Assembly (NCBI GenBank): GCA_012845835.1
Contig: JABAKD010000016.1
Coordinates: 16,013,625 to 16,077,624 of the forward strand
Direction of reading: 5' to 3'
Length of the DNA stretch: 64,000 nt
Source of the DNA: Undaria pinnatifida
Taxonomy: Eukaryota; Sar; Phaeophyceae; Laminariales; Alariaceae
Shown here: positions 1-11,784 of the stretch, one piece after another
Layout: each line of letters opens with the position of its first letter
Position numbering within the stretch: the stretch's first letter is position 1
Made by a program: the position numbers and the translations under genes
The notes under the pieces: model-generated
Databases searched by the model: none
What the model was told of the DNA's origin: nothing
What the model saw: only the letters and a program-made list of their open reading frames with translations

Positions 1-1671
1 GATCTGACCTGGTTATGTGTTGAACCTCGCCTAACTTCCGTATACCTGGCATAATTGCATACGCCCCGAGATGAGTGTGCGGTTTTCTCCAAAGCAAGGA
101 GGCCGCGCACGACGGAAATGGTGGCTTTGTGGTTATCTCGTCGAGGTAGAGACTCATCAATCGGTACGAGGAGTTTGCGCTCTCCCCGATGTCGAGAAAA
201 TCTGCTCGGAAAATCGTCCGAGAGGTTGTATTGTCTTTCGTGTTGCCTGGCAGGTACACGGTAAACAGCACTGCATCACACCGATATGCTTGAACGTTGA
301 CGTGTTGCTGTTACGAATTCCCGACCCATAACCACTCCAATGGTGTGATACGGAGTCTATAATGATATTGTTTGCTTTGCGAGCAAGAGGGCTGCCAGTG
401 CTTGGGTGGCGCAAGGTGCCGCCTGTGTTTGCACTGACTGACCTACGGCACGGAATGAAAGGAGCGGTCAGAGGTGTCATAGACTAGAGAAACTCGTCAC
501 ACCTGGTACACGATCTACGACTAATATATGGGCTCAATACGGCAAGAACAACTTTGATCGCCGTCATATTCCTGGTAGGTCGTAGCCCATAGTCCCAGAT
601 CTACAACAGCAGTGAGAAAAAAAGCACACGACTCGATCAAACCCAGTATAGTAAGCGTCATGGTTTTACTGGAGTACCTGTAGGTTATCCCTGGTACATG
701 CTGGTATGCACATCGTATTATACCTGGTACCATATGTGCGAAGTCAAGCGTGCCGCGATGCAGCGATTCGGTGTCAGCAAATGCGATCTAGCCTGTAATG
801 TTTTGCTCCTGGAGGGTTGACTTCTTGTCATGAGTCTATGAATAGAGCTCTATTATTTTTCATTGCTTAATACCCGTACTGCTGTAGACTAGAGCTCAAA
901 TTGTGTTTGCGTCGGAGCATGCCAGACACAGCGTCAGCGTCAGCAGCAGCAGCAGCAGCAACGCCTATGTACTGCTCTGCGTAGTCGCCGCAGATAGTCG
1001 CGGCAGATGCAACCCTAACCTGAATGTTAGCTTTCTGACTACTGTACGGTGCAAATGCAGACGTAAAATCCTGGTGGTTACCTCTGGCGATATTTTGGAT
1101 GCAAGGAGGGCATTCAAAGCGACGTGTTGTTCGATTCGTTGAATTGTAACGGCTGCGGTCGGAGGCTTCCCCCACCCCTACGCAGAGAGCAAGCAGTACC
1201 CTATCTCTCGCGCGGGATTACGTGTAAGCCTCGCCTCCATGGGCTCGATGCCTCTCTACAATTGCACGTACTTGCAACGCGCCGCGGGTAATGCACCTCA
1301 AAATAGCCAGTAACGCCAGCCCATTGTAGTTTCTCGATAAGCAACGCGCGCCGATACCCCCTCCCTGCTGCCTCTCTCCTCTGAATGTTCTCCTGTGCAC
1401 GCGCTTGGAGTTTTGTACAAGCTCTGCACCCGTGAGCATGACACTTTTCTACAATATGCACGTACCGCAACGCGTCCCGGATAATGCCTATAAAAATACC
1501 GGATAATGCTTCCAATAGCCGGGAATTGTTTCCAAAGTAGCCGGTTACGGATTTTGTTTCCTCTTTGTTGAGCACCTCCCGCCGATATACCCTCCCCCCC
1601 TCATCCATGTTATCCTCTTCGCTGAGCAACGCAGGCCGATTTACCCTCCGTCCCTCATCTTCGCTCTGCAG
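1..1671. other. 5' region with diverged tandem repeats; no firm gene
   Basis: No convincing coding exon was found here. A CAG-type triplet run lies near 930-962. From about 1240 to 1665 the sequence repeats itself imperfectly: blocks reading GAGCAACGCAGGCCGATTTA, GAGCACCTCCCGCCGATATA and AAGCAACGCGCGCCGATACC recur, as do pairs of 'gcacgtac..gcaacgcg' blocks. The last repeat ends in a very good 3' splice site (pyrimidine tract then CTCTGCAG at 1664-1671), which probably serves the downstream CCB1 gene. A missing first exon carrying the chloroplast presequence may therefore lie in this region or before the window. Confidence 0.4.
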
Positions 1672-1742
1672 GCGAGCGTGCGGCCGCGCAATCTCGACGG
1701 TCCAGCGGCAACCGGCATTCTACCCCAGCAGCAGCCCTGTCC

Positions 1743-2529
1743 ATGGTCGTCTCCCCGGTCGAAGTGGCGGATGCGGCAGTCGCTGTTCACCACTCGGCAT
1801 CGTTAGCACTTCCGTCGTTTCTACTAGGGGATGAAGAGATAAGCGTGGGTTACTCGAAGTTCAGCTACTACACCACGCTCGGCCTGTACGTGCTTTCGTT
1901 CCCTGGCCTGTGGTCCGTCGTCAAGCGTGCGACGAAGACGAAGTGAGTTAGAGAGGGGTGAGGTCGGTATTACGGTGAAGGGGGGACAGGGGGCGTGAGG
2001 TTGGGGTGGTGGTGGGGGGGGTGTACGGGGTTGAGTTTAGGATGACAATGCGCAATTTCTGGACAGGTGGGGTCAGCGTGCTGTACCAGAGCTGCGGAGG
2101 GGGGGGTCCAAGCGTTCGCGCCAAGTTTGGCGGAGTGACTCGGAACGCGGGGCTCTTGGGGGTTGCGTCCGTACGCATACGTGCTTGATTGGGAATAGTA
2201 GGGGGGATTGGTATCTGGCGCGCAAAGGTTGTGGTGTATGCTTTACACGTGGCAAACGCCCTTTTGATGGCAAAACCGCAAAATATGTACCGAAATATTG
2301 ATGTATAACGAGAATGGCGAGAACCGCCGGTGGCCCAACCGATGAAGACAAGTATAGACCATAACTCTTGCAAGAACGGTTTCATCGAACGCCTTTGTTG
2401 AGTATTTTGGGCTTTCACTGGTCGATTCGTCCTCTCACCACCCCCCTTCCCCCCAGGGATGCGACCATCTATGGTCCGCAAGACTGCGGCCATACAAAAT
2501 GTAATTCGCCCCCCCCCTACCGGGCCCCT

Positions 2530-2569
<40 letters not shown>

Positions 2570-5500
2570 CACCCTCCCCCCCCCCCCGCATCCCACCCCC
2601 ACGCCATGTCCCGACCCCCTTGCACATCAACCCCGTGATTTTCCGTGTTTCCCTGTGTAGGTATAAGGAGGCCACTTACGAGATTCCCGGGCCGGCGTCG
2701 ACGGAGGCGGGAGCGGAATCTGTGAAGCAAACGGCGGCGAAGATTATCGCATATTTCCAAGCGAACAACTACAAAATCCTGGAGGCGGGGGAGGAGATTA
2801 CGTGAGTTAGGCTTGTCGGATGCGGGGTAGATTGTTAAAGGGCAGGCCGGGGCGAGTCTATACCAGGGCACTCGCTATAGAAGAACAAGGAGGGTAGATG
2901 TATTTTATCTCAGGAACATAACGTTTACTTGCGCCGAAAAGGAATCAAAAAGCAATTTCAACCAGTGTTGCCTCATAGCATTGGTGCACATCTAAGAAGG
3001 GTTTAATCTGGCTTTTTCTACCACCGCGGCTGCTGCTACCGTTTTTCCCGCGACCACCGCCGCCACCGCCGATTTCGAGCCGCCTCTGCTGTCGCTGCTC
3101 TCGAACCGCGCTCTCGGTCTGTGCAAAGCGATCCCATACATCGACGACCAACCGCATCGGATGCTTACCTGTCGCCCTCACCGTCTTCGCCTCTTGTCTC
3201 TCGCATGTTTCATTGCTCATCATTGCACAATGAATCCACTCTAACTTCAAGTATGTGGCCACGTAACGCGGGTGCAGTTTTTAGGAGTTTAACCTGGGTG
3301 TTGCTGCCGCTGCGGTTACAGACTCTCTCTAGCCCATTATTTATGTTTTAGTATTTTCTGCGAGTTTTGATAACTTCGCATGTCATCCACCAAAAGGACT
3401 CGAATCTGCTTCAAATTCGCGTAAGTACTAGCACCTACCATGTATGTAATTCACAAGCTATGAAACACACAATGTAGTTTTTTTGGGCGAAAATAGGCAC
3501 GAGCTTGTTGGGTCGAGCTGGTATGCTGTTACTCGTACCGCCTCCGCCACCACGGCCGCTTGCGACCAGCCGCCGCAGCTGTTGACTTATGCTCAAGGGA
3601 GCGGTCTAGGCGAGCAAAGCGATCCCATCCACCGACTAACGACGTCGGGTGCTTACGTGCAGCCTTCGCCGTCTTCGCCCTCTTGCCTCCGAAACCCTTC
3701 TCTGAATATTGCTGCTGCCGCGGCCGCCGCTACTTTTTTTTTATTATTATTATCGTCAGGCAGATGAGTAAAAATGAAGCTGAAGGTATCGTTACCGCCA
3801 CCACACCGCTTCTTGACCCTTTTGCCAACGCGCCCATATTTGGAGGACAAATTACTTGGAATTACGTGTAGTCGCGTTGTTGGGAGACATATTACTTAGT
3901 TTCGGGACACATTATTAGGAATCACGTTTTTAGCAACAAATTTTTTGAAATTTGTTTTGGCTATTTTTCAGCAGTTCTAAAAGGGTTGCCCACCGCTTGA
4001 TACCCGCTGTTGTGCAGGTTCGAGGGGGCGATTCAGGCCAGCAAGAGCCAGGCGTTCTTCCTGGTGTTCTGCACCGCCCTGTCCTTCGCGACATTGGCGC
4101 TGGTGTTGCAGATACAATTCCCCGCCATCGGGAACTACTGGTTCTTGCTCACGTTGCTCTCCCCGTATGCGTGAGTACCCTCGGAGTTTGCATGGAAGAA
4201 GGAGAAGCGAGAGGGGGGAGGGGTTTAGATGAAGACGGAGGGGCGGCCGGAGGTGTGGATGGAGCGGGAAGGGGGGGGGGCGGGGGGGGAGCACGGTGAT
4301 GTTGAGAGCGAGATGACGGTGATACTCCTTTTTTTGTGGTCTTTGATGTTATGGAACCCCGTTGTGTATTGTTTATAATCCTGTAGGTATTGTGGAACCT
4401 AGCCGTCTTGTATGCTGTAGAGTCCTCTGTTAGCGTGGGATACTCGTGTGGGTTTCTTTTCGACGCGTATGTTGGGATGCATTTTTTCTCCCTTCCCTGC
4501 AGCACTAGCGTACCGGCTGCTTGTTACGGGTGAGAGACTCGTGCTGTATTACGGTGGGAGTAGCAGTTTTTGACAGGCTTGTTTCGGCCTGACCAGCTCC
4601 TCAACGGAGGAACCACCCAATAATAATATAGTTGGGGCTAGGTCAGTGTTTTACATTAACATTGGTTGATACCTACGCCACGGATTAGGGCTAGGGTTAG
4701 GGTTAGGGTTGGGGTTGTTCATCCGGCTAAGTGTACAATGTTTCTCGAACACATTTTTTGGGTGAACTTCATAGAGCTCTTCAATTCCGGAGCGTGAGAA
4801 GATGTAGGTGCCTCGACCATAGCGTGCGTCGAGAGGCCGTGCACAGGACGGGGTGGCACTCAAAACAACGCACGTTTGGGCGCATGATATGTGCCCGGCG
4901 CTTTAGTTTACAACTTACTATTTTGGGGCCCAGATTTCGCGATCGAACTATACAGAAGTACGCGGTCCAGTGTGAGCCCGCAGCTGTAAGACTAGTGCCA
5001 TGCTTTGCATATGTCATGACAACCCACGCTACGTTGCAGTTCGCACAGTAAAAGGTGTCATTCTTTAGCCTAGCCCCAGACTGCTCCTTGTGGCTGATGT
5101 TTTTTTTCTTTTCTCGATTTACCAATTTCGTGCAGTTTTTTTGCGCTCTGCTGCCGATTATCCACTGTGTGTGGATTGGATTGGATGAGGCCTCCATTCC
5201 CCGAAGCGCGGGGGGGGAAGGTTCGCCCTGTATAAACACTGCGCTGACTGCGCCCTCAGCGCAGTGTTCATCTCTGAACATGACGCCTCTGTGTTGACCC
5301 TCCCTCCCTTGCTCTCTGCCCCGAATGTCGGCCTTGCAGTGGTGTATACTACTGGCAGAACGGGTCCAGAAACGATAAGGCGAAGGTGCGGCTGGAGACA
5401 TCGGACGACGAGAAGACGACGGAATTGTACATTAACGGGGTGAGAGAAATATCGCGCACATGAGGCAGATCTGTCATGAAAAAAACGTTTTGTAGGATCT

Positions 5501-8195
5501 GCACAGTACAGATCAAGCCCAGGTAACACGTGCTAGATAAAGCAAGCCATACGGCTCGTACTCGGCAACGTGCTCTTTTCCTTGCCCGTCAAATTTGCCA
5601 GGGATGTATCCTCCCTGAGCGGCATAATTCCTGAATGGCGATCTGATCTGTGTGACACATGTGAAAGATACTAGACGCGCGCTACGACAGCGATGGCACT
5701 TTTTCGCCATAAAATGTATGACTCACGCGGCTCCTCAGCCGAAAATTGTCAGGTAAGAGTGGGAGATTGGATTACCTTGTGTGTCTTATAACATGATTTA
5801 GTTATACGTAGGCCATAAGGTTGCTCATTGGGTTGCACCTTCGTTCTTTTTTACGACGGTTAGGTTGTACTTGAGGAATGGAACTCCGTGAGTAATAAGC
5901 CTCAGGATATTGATGTGCCCTCCTAACGCAGCGTGTGCTCATTGCGCCAATCGTTGAATCACGCCCCCCACCATCCTCCCTCCCTCGCCTTAGTCTCTGG
6001 TTGACGAGCCACCGTTTTTTATCGATTGAGAGGGGGTGTTGTTCCACGGACGGTTCAAAGTAGGCACTCCCGTTGTACTTTTTTACGTGTGCGGTACAGT
6101 AAAACGCGATTGACGCATGATATGATATCACGCAGCGTGCAAAAGCTAAATCCCGACTACTTTTTTTTCACTCACAGCTGAGTGACGTATTTTCTAACGT
6201 GAACAAGGCGTCGTATCAGCGTATGTTAGGAGCGTGGCGGCGATATCTGCACACGCTCTGACAATGTTGCACCCGAGTGCATCGCCAGGCAAAGGCAACG
6301 TAGTCTTCAACAGGCAAAAAGTCTGGGTGTACGCCACTCTCGGGGTAAGCTTGGTCAATCCAAAGCGTTCGGAAAGTTTTCGGCCAACAGGAAACAGCTG
6401 TCGAATCTCACACCGACCATATTTGGCTCTTACCACAATATTTTCCCCAAATATGACTAACTTACCCATATTTGGTCATATTTGATTAGGGTTTGATCAG
6501 CCGTCGGTAGCGGAAGAATAGATGAGCTCATTTGGAAGTAGAAAATGTTTTGCGCAGACAGTGTACTCTTAAAAAGAGAACGTTCAATGCGTGAGCGATG
6601 GCGAGCTTTGCGTGATCGTCTTTTTCCCTGCAAGTTGTCTGCATGCCATTGAGCTGGTATTTTTGGGGGGGGTTAGGTGCTTGGAACGGGTTTTTTTAGG
6701 GACTAGTGCTTCTCTGTGTGTAAGTTCTTGGTACATCGTGGAAGGAAACCGGGACGACCTACCATCGTACTTGGCGCCGAGTCAGAAGGCTGTACGTGAC
6801 AATGGAACGATTTGATGCTAGTCTACGGATTATTTTTAAAGGTTCTTCTAAACACGTCAGCTGCGAGTTCTCTATTTTTTTTGTCTTGTGTGAGGCAGTA
6901 TTGATATCTGGGACGCCTATTCTAATCATCTGTGACCACTCAGGTCGTGATTTCGCACAGAGTTCATCTATATAGACTAGCTCTGAGGGACCCCCAAGCG
7001 AGGGAAGGGAGGAAGAGCGGGAGGACTGCGGCCAATGGCCTGGGGTGGGAATGTTGATGAGGATCAGGGTAGACTAATACCTGGAATGGACAGATGTAGG
7101 GAAATGAAGTACAAGTAGTAGAAAAATGAGACGGTGTTGGGAAAGAAAATGGGGAAATGATTGGCAGAAGGTCATAGATACCACACTGCTTTATGGAAGG
7201 ATATTCGATTTGTACATCGGAACGGCATCTACGCTGTTTTGTCGGAGGGCAGTAATAGTAACAATAATATCTGGATGATCCTTTCTCCGTTTTGCATATT
7301 TTCACTAGCGGTTGTGGTATATACGTAGATCGTCTTTCTCCCTCCACGTTAACGCTGTCTACATGTTATTGAGCTGGTATCGCCACATTTTCCCCGTTAG
7401 TGCTTCTCTGTAAGTAACTTCTTCGTATGCTGGAAGTAAACTTGGAGGGGTTTTCCAAGGCACCATCAACGGCGCCTTCCTTTTTCCCTTCGTGAATAAA
7501 ACAATTTCAACGACTCCGTGCAATGGCTTTTTTATTGATGCCAAGTCCCCTTTCGTTTCGCCTAGAAGCGAAGCAGGTTTTCTCAAGACTCTTTTTCGGC
7601 ATTTCTGTTTGTTTAATACACGCAAGTTAGCGGCGGCGCACTTAACTACAGTGTGTTTCGACTATGCATGCCTTCTTTGTTGTATACCCAGGTGTGACGT
7701 TTTTCTGCTGTCAAATGATGACCTTCAGAATCTCATGTTCGTATTAAACTCTTGGCGTTACTTTCAACTTCAACGTCAAATCAGACAGCTACAACTTTTT
7801 TCGTCGAAGTGCTGCCCTGCCCTACCCGTAGTATGGGCGCCGGCGACGAATGCCGGCGCCCATGCGCAGCCCTTGCAATAGCACACGATATCACAGCACT
7901 CTGCACAACGCGCTGGGGGTTTGTCAACGACTGGCCGAGTCTTTCACCTTGGGCAACGCGCTTGGCTTGACATCCGTTTTTTCCTCGGCGTTTTGTATTT
8001 TCCATGAAGGCTGAAGAAGAACTGGACCGCTTGTCTAAGACCATGGGGTTCATGGAGAAGGGGAAGATCCGAGTGAGAGGGCTGCTCGAGCCAGAGGCCG
8101 TCGAGGCGCCGGCGGTGGCAACGCCCGCGGCGGTGGCGGTGGAAGAACCAGCAGCTCAAGGGACGGAAGCAGCACCCCAAGAGGCGGAGGCGTGA
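1743..8195 (+). CDS. CCB1: CCB1, cytochrome b6f heme c_i assembly factor (five exons)
   Basis: Predicted thylakoid membrane protein of the CCB (System IV) pathway, which attaches heme c_i covalently to cytochrome b6 on the stromal side. Exons are 1743-1942, 2661-2801, 4018-4170, 5340-5439 and 8010-8195. All junctions are GT-AG and in phase, giving 259 residues from the first Met. The order matches the plant CCB1 family as I remember it: GYSKFSYYTTLGLYVLSFPG, then LWSVVKR, a soluble KQTAAKIIAYFQANNYKI block, FEGAI, a membrane span FFLVFCTALSFATLALVLQI, NYWFLLTLLSP, GVYYW, and a C-terminal MEKGKIRVRGLLEP. Three hydrophobic segments are visible, and the Ala/Glu-rich tail is extra. The frame stays open upstream to 1626 without another Met, and a strong acceptor ends at 1671, so a presequence exon is probably missing from this model. 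The 2.57-kb last intron may hide a microexon, because about four residues of the family seem absent at the exon 4/5 junction. Confidence 0.9.
2531..2566. repeat. Poly-C run in CCB1 intron 1
   Basis: About 36 consecutive C residues, followed by further C-rich sequence to about 2600. It lies about 95 bases upstream of the exon 2 acceptor. Its length is likely variable and may be misassembled. Confidence 0.9.
3035..3700. repeat. Imperfect direct repeat pair in CCB1 intron 2
   Basis: Two blocks of about 150 bases, near 3050-3205 and 3540-3690, share GCAAAGCGATCCCAT, a 'tgcttac' block and 'ccgtcttcgcc.tcttg'. On the minus strand the first block is open for about 105 codons and rich in Gly/Arg at one end. 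The second block is not open in the same way. This is probably a decayed duplicated repeat rather than a gene. Confidence 0.5.
4687..4716 (+). repeat. Short interstitial telomere-like repeat
   Basis: A run of TTAGGG-like units ('agggctagggttagggttagggttgggg') inside CCB1 intron 3. It is only four to five units long, so it is not a telomere. A matching C-rich relative occurs at 57,250-57,410. Confidence 0.7.
5235..5268. other. Perfect 13-bp hairpin in CCB1 intron 3
   Basis: AACACTGCGCTGA (5235-5247) and TCAGCGCAGTGTT (5256-5268) are perfect inverted copies with an 8-base loop. The structure sits about 70 bases upstream of the exon 4 acceptor. Confidence 0.8.
6625..7440. repeat. Direct repeat pair in CCB1 intron 4
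   Basis: Blocks near 6630-6745 and 7335-7435 share 'attgagctggtat' followed by 'agtgcttctctgt' and a GTAAGT-like donor, then a matching 'tggaag.aaac' tail. They are about 700 bases apart in the same orientation. They look like a diverged duplication, conceivably of a former exon with its donor, and no coding sense was recognised. Confidence 0.5.
7833..7863. other. Perfect 12-bp GC-rich hairpin in CCB1 intron 4
   Basis: ATGGGCGCCGGC (7833-7844) pairs perfectly with GCCGGCGCCCAT (7852-7863) across a 7-base loop. It lies about 150 bases before the last CCB1 acceptor. Confidence 0.8.
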
Positions 8196-10689
8196 CGACA
8201 GACGCGGCACATGAATCGCGTTTCGTTTTTTTGCCAGTCACCAACGGCTTACAGTAGCTTTTCCTCCTCTTTGTTGTGGTTCGGATAGAGTTAAGGTAGC
8301 TCGGATACAGCAGTTACACCGTTACCACTGCTGAGCGTGGTTTGGATGCAGAAGCTGCATCCTTGCTCTCCCCCAGCGTTATTCGGTTACAGCTGTTTCA
8401 CCTTTCTCGTAAGTATGGTTTGGAGCCGTTACACCGTTCCTCCTCTTGAGCGTGGTTGGGTACAGCATTACGCCTTCCCTTTTCCTGAGCATGATTCGGG
8501 TTTGATAGTTGGGCAGGCGCCGTTATCATAGACCAGTATACAGTAGTTGTTTGCGCGATGCGCGGAACGCCTACGTTGGATTTTATGGGGTTTTGGAGGG
8601 ATGGTGGGCGTAGGCTAATGGGCCCTTCCACTATAGGAAAAATAGAACCCACAGTATTTTCAAGTGCTTTTTACCCAAAAACGTGCGTGCAGTTCCACAC
8701 GGGCTAGGGTCCCGCGGAAAACTCGTGCGCTCAAAAATTGTCCGGGAGGTAAATATTGTGCGATTGCGGCCATCCGTAGAGCAAGCTGTATCTCATAGAA
8801 CATTGAACGCGAGAGGTATTCTTGTTGAAAATTATGAGGCCAGCCGACTGTTATGCAGCAACTGCTGTGCGTATCGCTGTGAGCTGTGTCCCGCTTGTTC
8901 GTGGTCGAAAGCGAAAGTAGCCGGGGAAAAAAACGATCAAGCTGAGACATGATGGCGATGAAACGGTTTGGCACATAATACGGACGGTCGTTCATCCATA
9001 GCGACGCTCTACGAAAAGAAAATATCACAATAGAAAAGTTTTCACAATAATTTAGGCTGCAGCTGCTCCTGAAACTGCTAACATGGTGCATTGTTTTGCA
9101 GCGTCAAATGAGCGTGTGGGGTTCTTGCCCCCGTCCAGGGAATAGCGACCTTCACAGGGGGTGCTTCAGACGCGAGGGCAAGCGCAAGAACATACCACGC
9201 AAAAAAAGGACTACCACTCCATCGAATGGGATCGATCGATTATATTGATTTCAGTTACTGTGTACGAAAAATGAGAGGGAGCTGAATCGATTGATTCTAT
9301 TGATTTCAGTTACTGTGTACAAAAAATGAGAGGGAGCTGGAAAAAATGTGCAATGCAAAGATTATGCATGGAGGTCATACCACTAAAAAGTGACGGGATC
9401 GCTCTACTCCCTAAAAATACAGCACGAGAGCTACGAGCCTCGAGCGATCAGCAGCTACAAGAACATGGCGATGCTAACCAGACTGCCCCGCTGTCAATGA
9501 GAACGTTGCAACTCTATTCTCTCTCCGCCTTTTTATCGCCGCGAGCATTGTCCCTTGGTGCGGCGGTAGGCGGTATCTCAACTACGCTTGTTTGCAACCA
9601 CGGCATCTTGGGGAATTCAGAGGGAAATATTGACGATTAAGTACTGACGATAGCAGCATCAGCCACACGAAACACCGCAGTCGGCTAGGTTAGGAGATGA
9701 TGCTTCTTACGTCCGATTCCAGCGCAAGGAATTGTACGACACACACGTAGTAGAATAAACTATCGCAGGCTGCACTCCCACACAATGGTACGGCCGCATA
9801 CATGTCTCAATTGTTTTATTTATCTTACCGATGGGTCCCGAAGGGGTCAGTCACGTAGTAAGGAAACAAATCGTCGTTCTGATAAGTTCAATCACCTGTC
9901 CGTGGCGGGTACGAATGCTACCCATTAACCTGTTGTCACCATATACCACCTGGTGTAAACCATAAACTTCTCTTTCCAGCGTGTTTTAATAACGACCGCT
10001 CCACGCGATGTTCGATGTCACCCTCACCCTCACACAGTCAGACCACAACAAAACAAACAACGACGATTCGCACATTCACGCAACAACAAAGAAGGGCTCG
10101 CAGATCCACGCAACATCGATTGTCTGCAGAAAGATTCAGATCCACACCAAAACAATTCGCAGATCTGCCGGCAGCAAGAAGACTCCACCTACTATTGACA
10201 GTTACTGCTGTGCCAGGTATACACCAATCCCTGGTTACCAATCCCACAAAATTAACTGCTGTACACCGCGACCAACGGTCTGCTGTAAAACACGCATGAG
10301 CATACCTCGTGGGATGATATTCCGCTTATTTTCTCCAAAACGAGAAGGGCACAAACAACCAAGACAGCGTCGCCATGGAAACGTCTGGTCGAGACTTGTC
10401 CATAATCATCGCTTGCTTATCGTTTGCGCTGCACTCTCCCCGTTGGAAAGAAAATCGGCTTGGAAACTCGTCCGAGGGTGTATTTTATTTTGCGCGTTAG
10501 GCACTATTGCTGCTGCTGCTGTAATCCTACAAAAAAAACAAAACCCAACGGACGATGATGAACACGGCGACTAACGCCCTCCGATGGGGACCAATCAACC
10601 GATTAACCAATCAACCAATCAACCAACTTATCGATCATTCATTCAATCAATCAATCAATCAAACGATCAATCAACCAATATCAATCCCA
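8196..10689. other. Intergenic region between CCB1 and the NudC-like gene
   Basis: No gene is supported. From 8300 to 8520 imperfect units of roughly 65 bases recur ('gagcgtggtt..g.tacag..ttac'), probably in the CCB1 3' flank. A 55-base direct duplication lies at about 9230-9340, sharing 'attgatttcagttactgtgtac' and 'aaaaatgagagggagctg'. A segment at about 9615-9760 resembles one at 63,040-63,170. The open frame at 10,008-10,574 has no coding character and lies where the 3' flank of the minus-strand gene is expected. Confidence 0.5.
10597..10682. repeat. CAAT/CAATC microsatellite
   Basis: Degenerate tetranucleotide and pentanucleotide run of 'aatcaacc' and 'caatcaat' units immediately downstream of the stop of the minus-strand NudC-like gene, presumably in its 3' UTR. 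Confidence 0.8.
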
Positions 10690-11784
10690 TTAGTCCCCGT
10701 CTCCCATATTGACGGCGATCTTCCCCTGAGTATTCCTCGCCGCTACCTTTTCCTTAAACATGCCAAGTGCCTCCTCCCATACCGACTTGTGGTTGTTCGC
10801 AGACCGGCCCTGGATGCTGGCAACGTCGATCTCGGGCCCGCCCTTCAGCAAGGACTTCCACCACACAGCTGCATTGGGAACGGGGCAGTGCTTTCTCAGG
10901 ACAATCTCGATTCCGCGGTTATCACGGACCGCCGCCGGACTGCTGGTGCTGCTGCTGCTGCTGCTAGTTTTGGCACCCTGATTGTGCGTTGACTCCGCCC
11001 CTGCCCCTTTCCCCTCCAGCCCCGATGTAGTAGAGGCGTCGTGTAAAGTGGTTCCTCTGGCAACAACCGTCCCCGGGAAATCTTTCAGCTCCCAGTCTGC
11101 ATCCCCTTCCCCGTCCAGCTTCGCCTGAAACGCAAGCTCTCCTTCCAATAAGACCACCTCCCTCCCCCCCCCCACCTCTCCCCCCAACCCCCCACCCTTC
11201 AAAATCGACACCCGTATCAGGTCCGCCACCCCTTCGGCGATGGTGTCGGGCTTGGTCCCGAGCGACACCTTCACCTCCCCCGCGCGCGTCCCCGCCGGCG
11301 CCGGGACCACAACGATGACGTCTGCTCTTGCTTGTCGCCATACGTAGTGCAATCGGTCGCCTACGTCGATAGCTCCGCCTGCTGCGCTAACTCTGTCCGC
11401 GTCGCTGGCTTCGCCGGCTCCACCGCTGCTGGCCTCGCAGGATACAGCAGCCCCGTTAGCTGCAAGCTCGGCATCGCTTATCGGTAGAACAGCCTTCGGG
11501 CGAGATGCAGCTGTTACCGTTGCTGCCTCTGCTGCTACGGGTGGCCTGGAGCCGTCCATCGGCGCAGCAGCAGAGGAGGGCGTTGTTCGGTCGTGGTGGT
11601 TGTTGCCACTGTCACCATCATCCCAGCCTTCTGCAGCTTGAGAGGCGGGCGCGCCGCCAAAGGTGACGGATTGAGGCTCGTCGAAAGTGGTTACTTGAGG
11701 CTTGTTTCTGTCGCCATTGTCGTCGTCGCTGTCGCTCATCTCGTTCGCCATCTTGTCCCATTTAGAGTAGTCCACTCCGCTCAT
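10690..11784 (-). CDS. NudC-like CS-domain protein (HSP90-cochaperone fold), single exon
   Basis: 364 residues from the Met of MSGVDYSKWDKMANEMSDSD. The open frame runs 67 codons further upstream, but this start is preferred because acidic DYSKWD openings are typical of CS-domain and Cdc37-type cochaperones. An Ala/Ser-rich linker (about residues 30-140) precedes a CS domain. There HYVWRQARADVIVVVPAP, KVSLGTKPDTI, VVLLEGELAFQAKLDGE and DWELKD match the NudC pattern, followed after a poly-Ser insert by IEIVLRKH, then WWKSLLKGGPEID and a VWEEALGMFKEK helix. NudC proteins assist HSP90 clients and dynein-pathway proteins such as WD40 repeats, in the cytosol. The poly-Ser insert inside the CS domain, between DWELKD and the final strand, is unusual. 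No introns are needed, in contrast to its neighbours. Which NudC subfamily it belongs to is not clear. Confidence 0.85.
   Translation of the reverse strand: MSGVDYSKWDKMANEMSDSDDDNGDRNKPQVTTFDEPQSVTFGGAPASQAAEGWDDGDSGNNHHDRTTPSSAAAPMDGSRPPVAAEAATVTAASRPKAVLPISDAELAANGAAVSCEASSGGAGEASDADRVSAAGGAIDVGDRLHYVWRQARADVIVVVPAPAGTRAGEVKVSLGTKPDTIAEGVADLIRVSILKGGGLGGEVGGGREVVLLEGELAFQAKLDGEGDADWELKDFPGTVVARGTTLHDASTTSGLEGKGAGAESTHNQGAKTSSSSSSTSSPAAVRDNRGIEIVLRKHCPVPNAAVWWKSLLKGGPEIDVASIQGRSANNHKSVWEEALGMFKEKVAARNTQGKIAVNMGDGD

Noticed and set aside
1201-1629. 142-codon minus-strand frame with internal similarity
   Set aside because: The internal similarity follows the DNA-level tandem repeats; no family and no splice context.
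4687-4716. Telomere
   Set aside because: Only four to five TTAGGG-like units inside an intron of a conserved gene.
10008-10574. 188-codon + strand frame
   Set aside because: Low-complexity composition, no domain, and it lies in the expected 3' flank of the minus-strand NudC-like gene next to a CAAT microsatellite.
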